Of a stretch of DNA of 64,000 nucleotides, positions 22,182-33,892 are shown piece by piece; within the stretch, counting starts at the first letter, position 1; every line of letters starts with the position of its first letter. The position numbers were made by a program, and so were the translations under genes. The notes beneath the pieces were generated by a model. That model searched no databases. It saw only the letters and a program-made list of their open reading frames with translations, and was not told the DNA's origin. This stretch comes from Isoetes taiwanensis (taxonomy: Eukaryota > Streptophyta > Lycopodiopsida > Isoetales > Isoetaceae), in contig JAJEKV010000005.1 of assembly GCA_021234155.1 (NCBI GenBank), forward strand, positions 1,997,294 through 2,061,293. Direction: 5' to 3'.

Positions 22182-25100
22182 CTACACAAATCGACATGCC
22201 CTCGAGGCGAATTCTTCGAGATGACCTTGCCGTTCCATTGCTCCATAAAGCGTGGGTACCGCTTTTACTAAATCTTTCTTGAGTACCCATGTGGCATCTT
22301 CCAGCGGCAAGTGTTTCCACATGACCAAATACTGGAGGAATTCTGATCTCCTGGATTTTTCTTGAAGGCTTTATCAAGAATCAATGCGAACTATCTCGAC
22401 TGCTCCTCCGTCATTTCCAACAACGTTGAGTGTCCAAGACTTCGTGCGGATTGGGAGTATGCTTCTTCAACAAACTTACGTGGAAGACTTTATGAATCTT
22501 TAGGTGCGGCGCAAGTCTAGCTTGTAGGATTGATTGCCTACTCTCTTGACTATTCTGAAGGTCCAGCCCACCTTGGAGCAAGCTTCTTTGCAATTCCGAT
22601 CCCCGAGCTTTGCCTGCTTCACCTTGATCTTGAGCCATACATCATCTCCAACCTTGAACTCCCCGGGACGTTCGATGCTTGTCGGCGATGCTCTTCGACG
22701 ACTTCTTGCTCGCTAGCGATATCCTCGAACTTCTTCCACAAGCCGGCGCATATCGGCCAACATCTGGCCGCCGAAACTTCCACTTTTGACGGGGTTGTGC
22801 CAAGTGTCCGAATTAGGTAATCGATAGCCATAATTGATCATAAACGGCGACATTTGGGATGATTCCCGCTTGGTGCTATTGTATGCAAACTCCACCAAGT
22901 GAATAAATTCTTCCCACATACTTTGCTTATTCCGACATAGTTTTCGTAGCATGTCCTCTAAAATCCCGTTGGTCCGGCCCGGGTTTGGCCATCCGTCTGT
23001 GGATGATACGCGCTCATGGATAGCTTCGCGGATTGTCGCAAAAGAGGTCTTGCCAAAAGGTGCTCATGAACTTCGATCCCTGGGATATAATCTCCTTGGC
23101 ATGCCATGAAGCCTGAAGATCTCTTTGGTGAAGAGCTTTGTTGTATCCATAGCTGTATCTGTGGTTCTGCAAGGCACGAAATGTGCCATTTTCGACAATT
23201 TTTCCCTCTTGCGGTCCTTGGGAGCCCTGTGATAAAATCCATGCTAATCACCTCCCACTTAGCGTTTGGCACCGCTAATGGCTCTAAGGCCCCCGGAATT
23301 GGCTGCTCATGCTTTGTCTGTGCGACATAGGCGGCATTCCTTGATGTAGCGAGCTATCTGCTTCTTCATTCCTGGCCAATAGTAGCTGCTGCGTACTTTG
23401 AAATATGTTTTCATGAATCCCGCATGGCTAGCTATTGGGCTGTTGTGCGTGTCGTGGAGGATCAATTTCCTTACACCTGATGATTCGGGTACGCACAACT
23501 TGTTCTTATGGTATAACAGGTTGCCTTCCTTCTTAAAATGTTTAAAGGCTTCCCGCTCGCCCATCTGTTCTAGCCTCCCTAGAGAGGCTTTGCCCATACT
23601 TCCTTGAAATCCACATCGTTGGCAAGGATTCTTCAATCTTCCTACCAAAGTCATTTGGAGATCGTCGAAATTGCATTGCAATGCACTCTAGTTGTCGGGG
23701 ATGCCTTGAAAGCATCCGCTACCACATGAGCTTCCACGGCTTGTAGACTATATCAAAATTCGCTCTTCAAAGAACTCCATCCACCTTCTGCGCCTCAGAT
23801 TGAGGTGGTTTAGTGAATACATATTGGAGGCTCGATGGTCTTTATCCAGCTGGAACTTCCTTCCCAAAGATAGTGCCTCCAAATTCTTAATGCCCACGAC
23901 AACCGCCAAGCAATTCTTGATGGTGGGTGGGGTGGTGCATTTCGGGCGTTCATCTTCACGGAATCATGCGGCTACCAGCTCTTCTTGCATGAGCACTTGC
24001 CTAGCTATCTTACCGGCGTCGTCGCTACGAGCTTGTCTTTCTCCGAGCACGCGGGGTTAAGGCGGGGCGTTGTTAAAGCTTCCTTCAACAATTCAAACCA
24101 CAGCGGGCTTTCTTGTGCCAATTTGCTCGCCCAATCTTTCACTTTCTCGCCCTCGTCAAGTGCGTTAACGGGGCTGCTATCTTAGCAAAGTTCCTCACGA
24201 ACTTCCTGTAGTACCCTGCTAGGCCGAGAAAACTTCTGACTTCATGCACATTCTTCGGCGCCGGCCACTGAATGACGGCTTCAATCTTTGCAGGATCCGT
24301 CGAGATGCCTTCTGCTGAGATCACGTGACCAAGGTATTCCACCTTCTCTGTTGCGAAGTGGCACTTCGACAACTTGGCGTACAACTGGTGCCTCTTCAAC
24401 TTTTCCAACACTCTTCTCAAGTGTTGTACGTGCTCTTCAAGGGATCTGCTATACACCAAAATGTCATCAAAGAAAACAATCACAAAGGTGTCTAAAAACT
24501 CCCTGAAGATGTCGTTCATGAGCCTCATGAACGTTGCGGGGGCATTCTATAAGCCGAAAGGCATTACCGTGAACTCATAATGCCCATACCGCGTTCTGAA
24601 GGCGGTCTTATGGATGTCTTCTTCCTTTATCCGGATCTGATGATAGCCTGACCTTAAGTCGATTTTGGAGAAGACCTTTGCACCTTGGAGTTGATCCATC
24701 AAGTCATCTGATCTGGGGAGCGCATATTTGTTCTTAATGGTGTGCTTATTCAACTGCCTATAGTCTATGCACATCCTTAAACTACCATCCTTCTTCTTAA
24801 AAGAGATAGGCTCAAATGGCGAGACACTAGGTCTAATGAAACCTAGGTCAGCGACTCACTGCAATGCTTCTTTAGCTCCGGACAACTCTGCGTTGTCATT
24901 CTATATGGAGCCTTGTTTGTTGGCTTTGTTCGGTTCAGTGCTATCTCTTTTCGACTCCTATAAGGAGGAAGCTTGATCTCATCACGGAAAGAGATCATGG
25001 AATTCCCAGTGATCAAGCAGCTATTTGCCCGGCAACTGGCGAGCACCTTGTCTTCTTTGCTTCCTTCCGATTCCGGCTCACTCATCTCAAGCTTGAAGAT

Positions 25101-26956
25101 GTATGCTACCTGCTAAAGCTCTTGATGCACTTGAACATCGCTTAGAAGACATGCCTTTGATGGGGGACAACTTCTTTTCGTGATCTCAATGCTCTTTTCC
25201 GGTGTTGGAAAGGTCACCTTAAAACCCACAATCGATGGCGGCCCCAACCAGTCAAGATACTCCATGCCTATGATCAAGTCATACTTGCCAATGCCCATAC
25301 TTCTGCCCCCATCTGGATATTAATCGGCAAATCGATGTGAAGTTGATTCTCTTGCTGTAGTCGCGCCCTTTGCTCCACTTGCTAAGACTTGGTCTTGGCT
25401 TTGACTTTGTTGGCTTCAACTTCAACATTTGAACCGTTCTTGGGGGATGCAAAGTTATGGCTACTTCACCTGAATCTATCCAAGACTATGAAGGACTTGG
25501 TCTTGGTCTTCCCTCTTGTGGAAATTACTTTGTATTGGCTCTCTGCTTGCTCTGTATCTGTGCGGCAAAGATATGACACTCACCACTGAATGTAGTCGCG
25601 GCCTTCCTGCGTCGTCGTCGTCGGGGCCGGGGATGATGCAATCTTCCAACTCCGCTAGTCTTTGCACTCATGACGTAGGGGCGGGTTCAACGTTCTATGG
25701 CCTGGCTGGAAGCTTTGAAACAAAAGCTGCTTTTTCTATGCACTCTTGTCTCTTCTCCTTGGGCATGCACAGCAAAAAAGATCGTCTTTGCTGGAGTGGT
25801 TGACCCCTCACAGCTTGTCCTTGAAGGACACTGCTTCTTCTCTACGTTTCCCCAGTTTGCCACCATATGGGGCTCTAAAATTGGACACTGGGCAGGCTAC
25901 TCTAGGGCTATAGCTTCACGATGCTTTGCCTTTATCCTGGAAATCGCTGTTTGCCTCGCCCGCTATTACGAGGTCCCGTCCCCACCCGCAAAGCTTATAG
26001 CCTTGGATTCACGCCCGATCTTGTCTTAGGGTTTGTACCTCACCGAAGCTGGAATCTCCTCATTCGGCCCCTCAATGTGGCTTTCTCGCGCGTGCTTCTC
26101 TTCCAACTTTGGCACATCTGACCTTAGCCTCATGATTCCTCCATTATATACTGGGTGATTTGTTTCCTATTGCAGCCTATAGAGCTGGCGCATCATCTTT
26201 GGACTTATGTTCCCTTGGGACGTAATGGCGGCGAAGGCTTTAGCAAACTGCTTGAACTTACAAGCATCCACTTCAAGCCATGGGCCTTTGCATAACCCTT
26301 CCACCAAATGCGTGCTGCTCCTTCAGGTTGGCTGTTGCCACTCTACCTTTGTCTTTATCCTTCATGCCATAAGCGTTCGTGTATTCACTCATTTAGTCAA
26401 ACCATGCCTCGGCCTCTATTCTGACTTTTCGTTCCGAGAATTGTTCGATTTCTGGGCCTTCCAAACATTTCCCGGTCGCGGAATCTACCTTCTTACGGTA
26501 GTCGGGCCTTTGGTGTCCCTTTGTTGTCCTTCGGGGTGTTCCTCGTCTTCCATCTTAGGTGTTCCTTTGCCTTCCATCACGTTGGTCCAGGGGTTTTGCT
26601 TCTTCTTCCTCGGTCGGTCTAAGTGAGGCTTGGTCGAAAGGATTCTGGGCTGGAAGATCTCCTTCTCTTGCTCCCCTTCTTGTCCCTTCTTGTTTTCGAG
26701 CTCTTGTGGCAATTGGCGTTGCCCAGAACTTTCTTCTTGCGCCGAAACAAGGCCTTTATCGCTCAAAGTCCGTCCTCATCTGGGATATCTCCTCCCTCGG
26801 GGTCATGGGTTCCATTTCTTCAATAGGTTCCTTGCGGGATGTGGTGCAGGCGGTCTGTTCTTCCATAAGGTCTCGGCGTTGTTGTTCTCTGGCCAGGGCC
26901 TCTACATACCTGAAGTAATTCATGGCTATATGGTTAGTTTTCTTGTTCTCTTGCAT
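22182..26956 (-). pseudogene. gag-pol, chromovirus type, block 1
   Basis: ATG 26,956 opens a charged gag (MQENKKTNHIAMNYFRYVEA). Then, on minus: protease near 25,298-25,113 (KYDLIIGMEYLDWLG); reverse transcriptase 24,774-24,139, with [19 protein letters not shown] and FFDDILVYS (usual Y-V-D-D is F-F-D-D); and the RNase H tail near 23,700-23,800. Integrase comes next, with its zinc finger (H...H, C-x-x-C in YIKECRLC) at 23,681-23,307, the core ISMDFITGLP and AYHPQTDGQT at 23,260-22,960, and IHKVFHVSLLKKH at about 22,470. Last is a chromodomain-like segment, LVMWKHLPLEDATW, ending in TAG at 22,182. The chromodomain steers integration to marked chromatin in this clade. Several frameshifts (near 22,430, 23,300, 24,990 and 25,300) break the frame. 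Confidence 0.85.
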
Positions 26957-27089
26957 TGTTGTTTATGTTTGTTGGTATAGTTGTGGGGCAAAATATATCA
27001 ACAAAACATTCTAAAGTCTAAGAGAAATTATATCATATATTATATAGTATTTTAGTACAAAAGTCTCAGGGATCAAGAGTCCTAACTAA

Positions 27090-28624
27090 TCTTGAAATCA
27101 CCGGTAAGGCGGGTTGTCCTCAAGGAACTTCTTAACTTGGGCGTTCCTACCCGAATGACCCAAGTTCGATGGCCTGGCATTGGCGGCGAGCCACCGCAGG
27201 CTCACCAGCTCTTCCACCCTACGATTGGCGGATGTGAGGGCAGCGGTGGCTTCTAATCTCGCGGGCGTCGGTGGGGTATGTATGGCCCGAAGTCGAAGAG
27301 GTCAAGCGCCATTGCTCTCTTGACCGGAACGGCATAGTCGACATTTGAAGCTATGCGAGCATGCACTGCCAAAAAGCCGAGTGCAATCAGCATGAACACT
27401 CCTTCTTCACCTACGGGGCTGAACTGCGGTTGGATTACCGTATTCTCCCCATCTAGTGACGGTAAAGTAGTACCTCGGGGGACGCTTGTCATTGTGTGTC
27501 GTCGCTGAAGCTTCTCCATTGGATCGGCCTCACGCTCTATGCGGGTCCCGCATTAGATGGAAGACCCCTATCTCGGTGAGCTCCCTGTAGTCTTCCCCGA
27601 TTGTGGTGTGGAGTTAGATGCGAGGTCGAATTCCTTCTCCTCTTGATGGAGGTGGTGTATTAGAAGGCCTCACAGGCATTAAAATGCTCGTGGTTTTCCC
27701 CGGATCCCCATCTCGTTCTTGGAGGCCGAGGAACTCTTCCTCCCCTTGGCAGCTCTTGCTCCTCCATCATTTGCACGATCTTTCTTTGGGGCTGTATATC
27801 ACGAAGTCGACTCTCTGCATTGGGTGTCGGCTTCCCTCACTGGGCCGGAAAGTCGGGGCTCCTCGGTCGATGAAGTCGTCCAAGTCGGCAAGTAGCTGGT
27901 GGAGTAATTCATCAATCGAGCTCCCCTCTCCACACTTTTCGGGAGGTTAGGATGATAAAGGAGCAAATAACCCTCCGTTGATGATTTGGGGCTAGGCTTG
28001 TGATGCCCTGCAGGGGTAAAGAACAACTTCGATGTTAGGCCCATTTCACGCTTTCCGAAGTTCATCATCTCTGTTACGCTTGTTCCGTTCCTCCCTCACG
28101 AGGAGTCGAGCTCCATTATACTTATGGTTGTCGGACTCCTCTTCTTCTTAAATATTTCTGGTTCTGCTCTTGGCTGTGCAAAAGCATCTGCTCTTACGCA
28201 CCTTTGCTATAGGGTCCACCTCCATCCGAGGGATAGAGTTGTCCCCATTGGATTTTTGCTACGATTGGGATAAGAAAATGGCTAAAGCGGCTGGTGTAGG
28301 AGAATACCCCAGTCAATTAGGCTGTCGGGGACCATGTAGTCAGGTAACCCTCTAGCGCTTTGTTGGTTAAACTTGGCGATGTTAGGGGACATCACCAAAG
28401 GCTGCTTGAAAAAGTTGGCGGGGAAACAAAGTATCCTCGAGGGGAACTGGACAAGGGAAGGTTCTACCCTAACTTGGAACTCACTAGTACTTGCCTATAT
28501 CTTTGGGGTTGCATTCAGCGTAGCTTGGATATCAATTTCCTTCTTGAAGGCCTTGGAAGATGTCATCGAATCTGCTTGGCCGCATGGACCTTGGCGTTGG
28601 CCTGTCGCTGAAGTCAGTGGCCAT
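27090..28624 (-). pseudogene. Accessory ORF B, block 1 (unknown protein)
   Basis: ATG 28,624 (MATDFSDRP) lies about 110 bp after a TATA box. Recognisable only by comparison with its second copy (43,797 to 42,269). Shared parts are KEIDIQATL, then EFQ-x-RVEPSL, then a middle region with SSIDELLHQLL, PPPSRGEGI, and near 27,519-27,253 a segment with FMLIALGF and VKRAMALDLFDF. I know no family for it. Stops and frame changes (28,515, 28,240, 27,900) interrupt it. It lies between the 5' LTR side and gag, an uncommon place for an extra gene in chromoviruses. The 3' limit is approximate. Confidence 0.4.
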
Positions 28625-28735
28625 TGATCTAGCAAGGAAGGGGGTATCAAGCGAATCTTGAGCGCTGAAATTTGGAAGATCGCCCTAAAAAAATTGGAAA
28701 CAAACTTAGAGTACTAGATGAAAAAATGATGGGCC

Positions 28736-28743
28736 TATTTATA
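28736..28743 (-). promoter_or_regulatory. TATA box before ORF B, block 1
   Basis: TATAAATA on minus, 112 bp before the ORF B start codon. The same spacing is found in block 2. Confidence 0.45.
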
Positions 28744-29318
28744 GAAAAGGGGAAAACCTAATTCGGATGACCTAGAATTCTTTGAGTCGGGCGATTGACC
28801 TATTAGGAGGTGCAATTGAGGGTTTGAAGGCCGATTTTTGGTTTAAAAAGCATGCTAAGATAACTAATGAACCTATTGCAGCAAAGCGGAGGTCATTTGG
28901 TGAAACCTTAGCAAATGGTCGCGGTCTCCCTGCGTTAGCGCCCGGTAGATTTTGAGAATGTTATTTTACGTCACGGCGGCGTGTGAGATATGGGTCCCTA
29001 GTGGGCCAGGCTTAATCAATTTGGGTAATCTAAGGCTGTAATTCCACTAAACTCATCGAGTTAGGCAGAATTGACCCCTTATTTGGTCGATTTTAGGTAC
29101 ATTTTGGGCACTTTTGGGCATGGTCTCACACGTTAGCCCGGCCCATTTTCGAGATCTCAAAAATCGTCACAGCGGACGTGTGAACCTCGTCTCAATTTTT
29201 GCAAAACTCCAATTTTATCAAAACAAAAAGCTAGAGATTCTATAACTTGACTTAATTAAGCTAGATTAGACATATTATTTATCCACAAAATTCTTTATAT
29301 TAACAAAATTTACGTTAT
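28744..29318 (-). other. Intergenic region between ORF A and ORF B, block 1
   Basis: Non-coding on both strands. Repeats of the motif GTGAGAC / GTCTCAC occur near 28,890-29,190, some as CACGTGTGAGAC-like words shared with 44,100-44,360 and 45,960-46,220. It is probably a promoter and 3' UTR. Confidence 0.45.
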
Positions 29319-30085
29319 TTACAAAGTCAAAGGCGTTCTCCTTGATGTGCTGGCAAGATACATATCCTCATGAGGGGTAACCCTCTTGAGTATGTCTTGT
29401 CGCGGGGCGTGAATCTTCAAAATCTTTGCCACTATTTTTGTACCGTTTTGCCTCACGTAAGCAGCTGACATCTCGTCGATTTTCGCGTAATAAGGTGTTG
29501 TACTCACACACATGACTTCACCGGATAAGCGTTGGAGCGGTGCCGAGGGATCGAGTCCGTAACTCTTTCGGAAGTGCGGTTCCCTTGAGAGCTCTGTTCT
29601 CGACTTCTTCTTCTTGCCCGCTTCTTCCACACAGTGCTTGCTCTGCGGGAGGCTTGGGCACGGGTGGTGGCGGCTTCAATGTTTGGCTTCTTGTCCGGAT
29701 GTCGCGCCCCGATTGTTCTCACCCACTGTGCTCTGGTAGCAGGCATTGTAGCCTCCCCGCCGCCATGTAAGTAAAGTGCTCCTTGATCCTCTTCGATAGA
29801 CCTTTCTACGGTCTATCACATAAACTTTCCCGTTCGCGGCAGCGGGGCTTTGACTGTCCCCGTGGGAATGGTGGGGGGGAGCTTAGCGGTGTCCGGTACT
29901 TTGCCATCGGCCACCTGCTTTCGGGTACCTCCTTCTCTGCGACCCGGGTTCTCCGAAGAGCTTGCCCCTACGTGTTGGGGACATAATGTCGTCGTCCCGT
30001 CGTCCGTCCGGCGGTCTCTCTTCACTGACCGGCTCATTGATGGCGGGGCCCTCATTCGCTTACCAACCTTGGCGAAATGCGGCCT
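29319..30085 (-). pseudogene. Accessory ORF A, block 1 (3' part only)
   Basis: The minus frame 29,630-29,319 (MEEAGKKKKSRTELSR...) ends in TGA. It is the counterpart of 44,821-44,435. The copies share a Lys/Arg-rich start, RKSY, a segment with KRVT and DM(H/Y)LA, and the same following intergenic region. Collinearity with block 2 stops at about 30,085, where unrelated plus-strand gypsy sequence begins, so the 5' part is missing. Function unknown. Basic composition would suit nucleic-acid binding. Confidence 0.4.
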
Positions 30086-33000
30086 TTTCTTTCTCTATGG
30101 GACCCACGGATGATGATCGACTTCATCTCCAAGCAACTCAATGACCTTCAACAAGAGCCGCAGTGCCGGGTTTTTGCGGTCGACTTCACATTACGCTTTC
30201 GGCAAGCTCCAGGGAGTACCCCACCGGGGAACCAGATCTTGGTGCGGTTTCTCCAGGACTTCCTCAATATCCGACTCATGGCCCGAATACTGGCAGAAGA
30301 CGGGCGGGCTATCGATCTTGTCAATCCCTTTCGGTCAATGTTTCCTCCCGTGGCGTGGCTCTTGGGGGAGCTCCTTTCATTCCACCCGTCATGGTTCCCC
30401 GGCTGGCGTTCAACCTCAACCACGTAATCCGCGGCCGCGGTCGGTCTGGTGCCATATGCGCAAATATCAAGGCCACTTGGCGAATGAGTGCAACTCCACC
30501 AATGGCCGCCTCATTGTAAAGATGCAACATGTGCGAAATCATGCCCGCGGAAGAGTGCACTTTCGTGCCATCCTACACCTTTCCGCCAACAAAGATGGTT
30601 TATCAAGTGCAAACCACACCTCGGCGCCCATGCGTGTCAGCGGTCACCCTGCTGCGGCAGCAATCAACTCTATCGACCAGCGGGGCAACAGCGAGGACCA
30701 ACACCGTCCTCCTTTTGATCAGCCAGCTTCGGTGTTATCGCTCACGAAGATGAGGTCGCCACCACCGCGTGTCCTCAACTTCCACAAGTTCGGGTGCAAC
30801 TTCACGGCACAAATCAGACCACATCAGTCCGCCTCCACGGCCTACCAACTGCGGATTGCTAATGGCAAACAAGGCCAGCGTCTGTTGCCCGGAAGCCACC
30901 TGGCCCTCGGCAATCCCGCTATCAACCCGACTCACGCCCATCAACCTCGGATGGATCCAAGCCGCGGGGAAGAAATTTTTCGGGCTCTTAATCCTCCAGT
31001 CCGACCATCAAATTGGGTTGGTTTGGTTTCCGCGCCAGACGAGCGTCCGTCCGCCCATTATTCCTAATGTTCGCAACACACGCCTTTCTTTGTGTTTACC
31101 ATACCTCATGAAGAAAAAAAAGTTCACTTTGCCTGACTTGGAGAAACTCGTACGCGTGTCATGGCTAAAAAAGTTAAGCCAAAGCATTGAACCTCATGCA
31201 AGCTGGCGAGGCCGCGTTGGCTAATGTTCATGCCACTACCGAGCTCAACAAAGACAAAAAGCCCCTTCCATGTCTCAACCTCCGCGGCTCGGACATATCA
31301 AATATAGCTGCGAGGTTGACCTACTCAAAGTTCTTTGCTTCATTACCGCACTCCGGCTTTTGTGGATCCCGGCCGATCCTTTTTCTCATGTGCCTCACGG
31401 AACTCCAAGAGGAACTGGCAAAAATCAAAATTCCTTTAGGTTTGGCCACAATTTTGAAACTACGTCACGCTCTCAAGGACCGGTTACCACTCCGAGCTTT
31501 GTTTGGTTGGGGCATTTGCTACCTCTACTCCCGCGGTACATGCCACGATGGGCAATCAACAAGTCAATCATGTTCAAATTGGCCGGAGTAAGCCCGGTCA
31601 ATCTCATCGGGATAAACTCCACAAACAAATGGGCATCAAACAACTCTATCGTTGCCTTATGACATCAAATTGGCTATGGCCATATCCATTCGTGGACCCG
31701 GATCGGTTAGTCATCCGGATGGTCACCTCAATGCCACCATGAACTTGGAAGCGGGCAAAATCATTTCCGTCGACAATGCTGAACCCTCTCTCTCCGGCCG
31801 CGATTAGGGGCGCCCAAAATATCTATCAGAAGTTAGGGCTCCACTGCCCGAGTGCCCCTCATCATCCCCCAGAATATCGCGTCCTTGAGGAGAAATGACC
31901 CTTGATTCAGGGACCCGGTTTCCGTGGCTGCTTTGCTGACCCTTACACGGCTCGCCAATCGAATTCAGCGGGTTGATCACTTTTCGATGTGGAATCTTCT
32001 GACTCACGTAGATGTCCCATCGTCATGAAGCAACCTCGTTTGATGAAGCTCGGCAACCTCTCTTTTTCACCACCTTGAGTGCCACGCATCTGTTATGCTT
32101 CAACCTCACGCACACATTGTCGGGACCGCGAAGTGATACCCATATTGGACTCACGAAGTCGAGATCGTGGGCGTAGGCAACAATCGGCCTGTCGCGCTTT
32201 GCCATCTTCCAACCCCCTGCTCGTTAGCGGGGCCGTCAAGCGCCGGGAAGTTCAAACACATTTTGGCACGGGCTACGAGGAGATCTTTGGGAATCAACAA
32301 AGCCTTGGGGAACTCACCATTCCTACCAAATCAGATGCCACGTCGATTATAGCAGCGACGGTGCCGGCTCAACCCAGTACCGTGATAAAGTCAAGGCGAG
32401 GAAATTGACAAACTCCTTCTTTGGTTTGATCTATGGCGTCAAACATTACGAATGGGTGAGCCCCATCGTCATTACACTCAAACACAATGGTAAGATCGGC
32501 GTTTATCGTGGACTAAAACTCATTCAAGGGCCCGGTAGGGCGTGATCATTTTCCACTTCCCTTCCTGAAGGAATTACGGAAGGAATATTTGGACATGAGA
32601 TGCTCCTTCATGGATGGTTTTTAGCTTCTGTCGAGATCTCAATCAAAGAATCACATCAACTCAAGACTACTTTCACCACCCCCGGAGTCATTTTTTTGCC
32701 TACAAAGGTGGTTCCTTTTAACTTATCAAAACTCTCCATCCACGTTTCAAGCATCGCTGCTCTCGGTTTTTCATGATTTTATGAGGAAAATCCTTCTTAC
32801 AAATTTTTCAAGATGACTTCTCGCCTCTGATTCCATGGCTGACCATTTGGATAAATTGGAACTTCGTCTTTCAAAAATGTGATGAAGGCATTAGTCTCAA
32901 TGGAATGCACCTTTGTGTCACCTCGAGGTGTTACGTTGGAACCGTTGTCGATGGCGGCTATCACCACGGATCACGCCATAAAATCGGTTATGTGCTCAAA

Positions 33001-33892
33001 GCTCAAGCACCGACCAATATCAGGAACCACGCTCTTTCTGGGTAAAGGTCAATTATTACTCCACCTTCATTTCTGGACTGGCGACCATGCGGATCCATTC
33101 ATAAACTCACGGGTGATGAATCCCACGGGCCAAAATTCCCGGCGGATCTTTGCTCGATTGGCCGGTTCTTGTTCCTCCCTCAATGGGACGGCGCTTTCAT
33201 GTTCATGGGAAGTAATGCCGGCGTTTGCTATTGGGTAGAACATTCTTTCTCAAAATATGATGCCGCGAGCGACAAACCCCGTCGCCCGGTAGAAACTCAA
33301 TTACTGGCGCAACTATTCGCCGGCGTGAAGCTTTGGGTCTCTCATTTTGTGTCCAACGCTTAGTCACTACCTTTTGAGCGGTCGAGATCAAATTCTTTTG
33401 TTGACCGCAAAGCACTCCTTTATTTGATCAACAATCCAGCCCACGGGCATTGCTCGTTGGGTCCTTCTTCTCAAAATTTGCCTTTTGAAATTGTTCACAA
33501 GGCACGCAAATCTCATATTTGTCGGATTATCTTTCCACCTCACGAGGATGATCCCTCCCTTTGGAGTCTCGGGCGCCTTTCTGACGGCTCAACTCTTTTA
33601 GTCACGGCAACACCACATTGGTTCCATGACTTTTCGTGGTACCTCCTCCACGGGCTCTTCCACCCGAGGAGGACATGGCTCTCGTGCCAAGCGACAATCC
33701 CGTCGTCATCAATTTCTCCGGCGTCGGTGACTACACCATGGTTTGCGGGGATCTTTACAAAAAGGGTAAGGATACCATCCTTATTTGTTCTACCTCATGA
33801 AGTTCGAGGATATTGTCAGAAATCTCATCAAGGGCTAGGTGGTGGTCATTTTCATGGTGACACCGCGACGCATACCAAAATCCTTCTAAGCT
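30086..33892 (+). pseudogene. Foreign Ty3/gypsy pol fragment, opposite strand
   Basis: Reading plus, the reverse transcriptase region (about 32,380-32,830, several frames) shows WVSPIVITLKHNGKIGVYRG, DHFPLPF, CSFMDGFSG-like, KTTFTTPG and VVPFNL. RNase H lies at about 33,165-33,550 (YWVEHSFSKYD, DRKALLYLINNP, FEIVHKARKSH). The integrase zinc-finger region is at 33,600-33,890 (YKKGKDTI, VLPHEVRGYCQ, GGGHFHGDTATHTKIL). The D-H-F-P-L-P-F and G-G-H-F signatures fit the non-chromodomain Athila/Tat side of Ty3/gypsy, unlike the surrounding element. The 5' part (30,086-31,660) may be its gag but shows no sure motif. Integrase ends after the zinc finger. Confidence 0.65.

Noticed and set aside
30141-31067. 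308-codon plus-strand ORF
   Set aside because: It overlaps several equally long frames in GC-rich retrotransposon sequence and shows no domain; kept only as part of the foreign gypsy fragment.
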